The notes under the pieces: model-generated
The model's database searches: none
What the model was told of the DNA's origin: nothing
What the model saw: only the letters and a program-made list of their open reading frames with translations
Translations under genes and position numbers: made by a program
Shown: piece by piece, positions 53,057 to 53,098 of the stretch
How the letters are laid out: the number at the start of each line of letters is the position of its first letter
Numbering within the stretch: position 1 is the first letter of the stretch
Source of the DNA: Archaeoglobus_B sp964471215
GTDB lineage: Archaea; Halobacteriota; Archaeoglobi; Archaeoglobales; Archaeoglobaceae
Reading direction: 5' to 3'
DNA: 53,098 nt
Assembly (NCBI GenBank): GCA_964471215.1
Contig: CAYYFC010000003.1
Location: 1-53,098, forward strand

Positions 53057-53098
53057 GGACCCGTAGCCTAGCATGGATAGGGCGTGGGCCTCCTAAGC
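53057..53098 (+). tRNA. tRNA-Arg (CCT anticodon), truncated by the window end
   Basis: Forty-two bases from the 5' acceptor GGACCCG through the D arm to the anticodon loop CTCCTAA, giving CCT at 53092-53094; the 3' half is outside the window. Confidence 0.85.

Overview
The window is archaeal chromosome, most likely from a hyperthermophilic member of the Archaeoglobales (Archaeoglobus, Ferroglobus or Geoglobus type). The information-processing genes are archaeal: PCNA, PriL, topoisomerase VI A, SRP54, RIO2, NIP7, an Lhr-type helicase and archaeal MAT. A fused IPCT-DIPPS gene makes the hyperthermophile solute di-myo-inositol phosphate. Archaeosortase A lies next to archaetidylserine synthase and decarboxylase, and many promoters place a TATA box about 26 nt before the start codon (leaderless mRNAs). 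Species assignment is inference; nothing was searched.

Layout. 1-513: debris of an integrated element (an open C-terminal ORF and a broken antitoxin) against the 3' end of tRNA-Leu. 588-5086: leuA, an NYN-domain gene, pyrF, a KaiC-like ATPase and an AAA ATPase. 5235-5384: a GC-rich structured RNA candidate. 5455-7544: prs, htpX and a probable RNase P RNA. 7566-15491: fumarase beta and alpha, a CDF transporter with a NifX-like tail, icd, an M24 peptidase, topoisomerase VI A, DUF996 and Nif3. 15688-21435: srp54, a phenylacetate-CoA-ligase-like gene, MAT and citramalate synthase. 21542-23530: a dead IS6-type transposase and an intact TnpB with its right-end RNA. 23542-30518: IPCT-DIPPS, a C5-methyltransferase, NIP7, the replication group PCNA-PriL-DUF371, and an operon ending in a UbiA/MqnP-like prenyltransferase. 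30561-31725: a decayed second tnpB. 31813-34441: tRNA-Thr, a lipoprotein, an NMD3-like C-terminal domain, DUF488 and HIT.

34485-39043 (minus) carries an Lhr-type helicase interrupted by a 447-residue intein, overlapping aroD. A run of nine closely packed minus-strand genes follows (39246-45977): RIO2, DUF460, artA, asd, pssA, mptD, a small ORF, surE and rpiA. A very small rubredoxin gene sits at 39113-39256. Then come aglB (oligosaccharyltransferase) and a branched-chain amino acid ABC cluster (livF, livG and binding protein on minus; livH on plus), ending in a truncated tRNA-Arg.

The most coherent system is cell-surface assembly. ArtA (42400-43164), the archaetidylserine/archaetidylethanolamine enzymes beside it, AglB, and a solute-binding protein ending in a PGF-CTERM signal (49962-51371) fit together as sorting enzyme, lipid supply, glycosylation enzyme and substrate. 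Other points of interest are the intein with a non-canonical C-terminus, the TnpB element whose putative guide covers the start codon of IPCT-DIPPS, the unassigned RNA at 5235-5384, the CDF-NifX fusion, and scattered right-end-like repeat scars.
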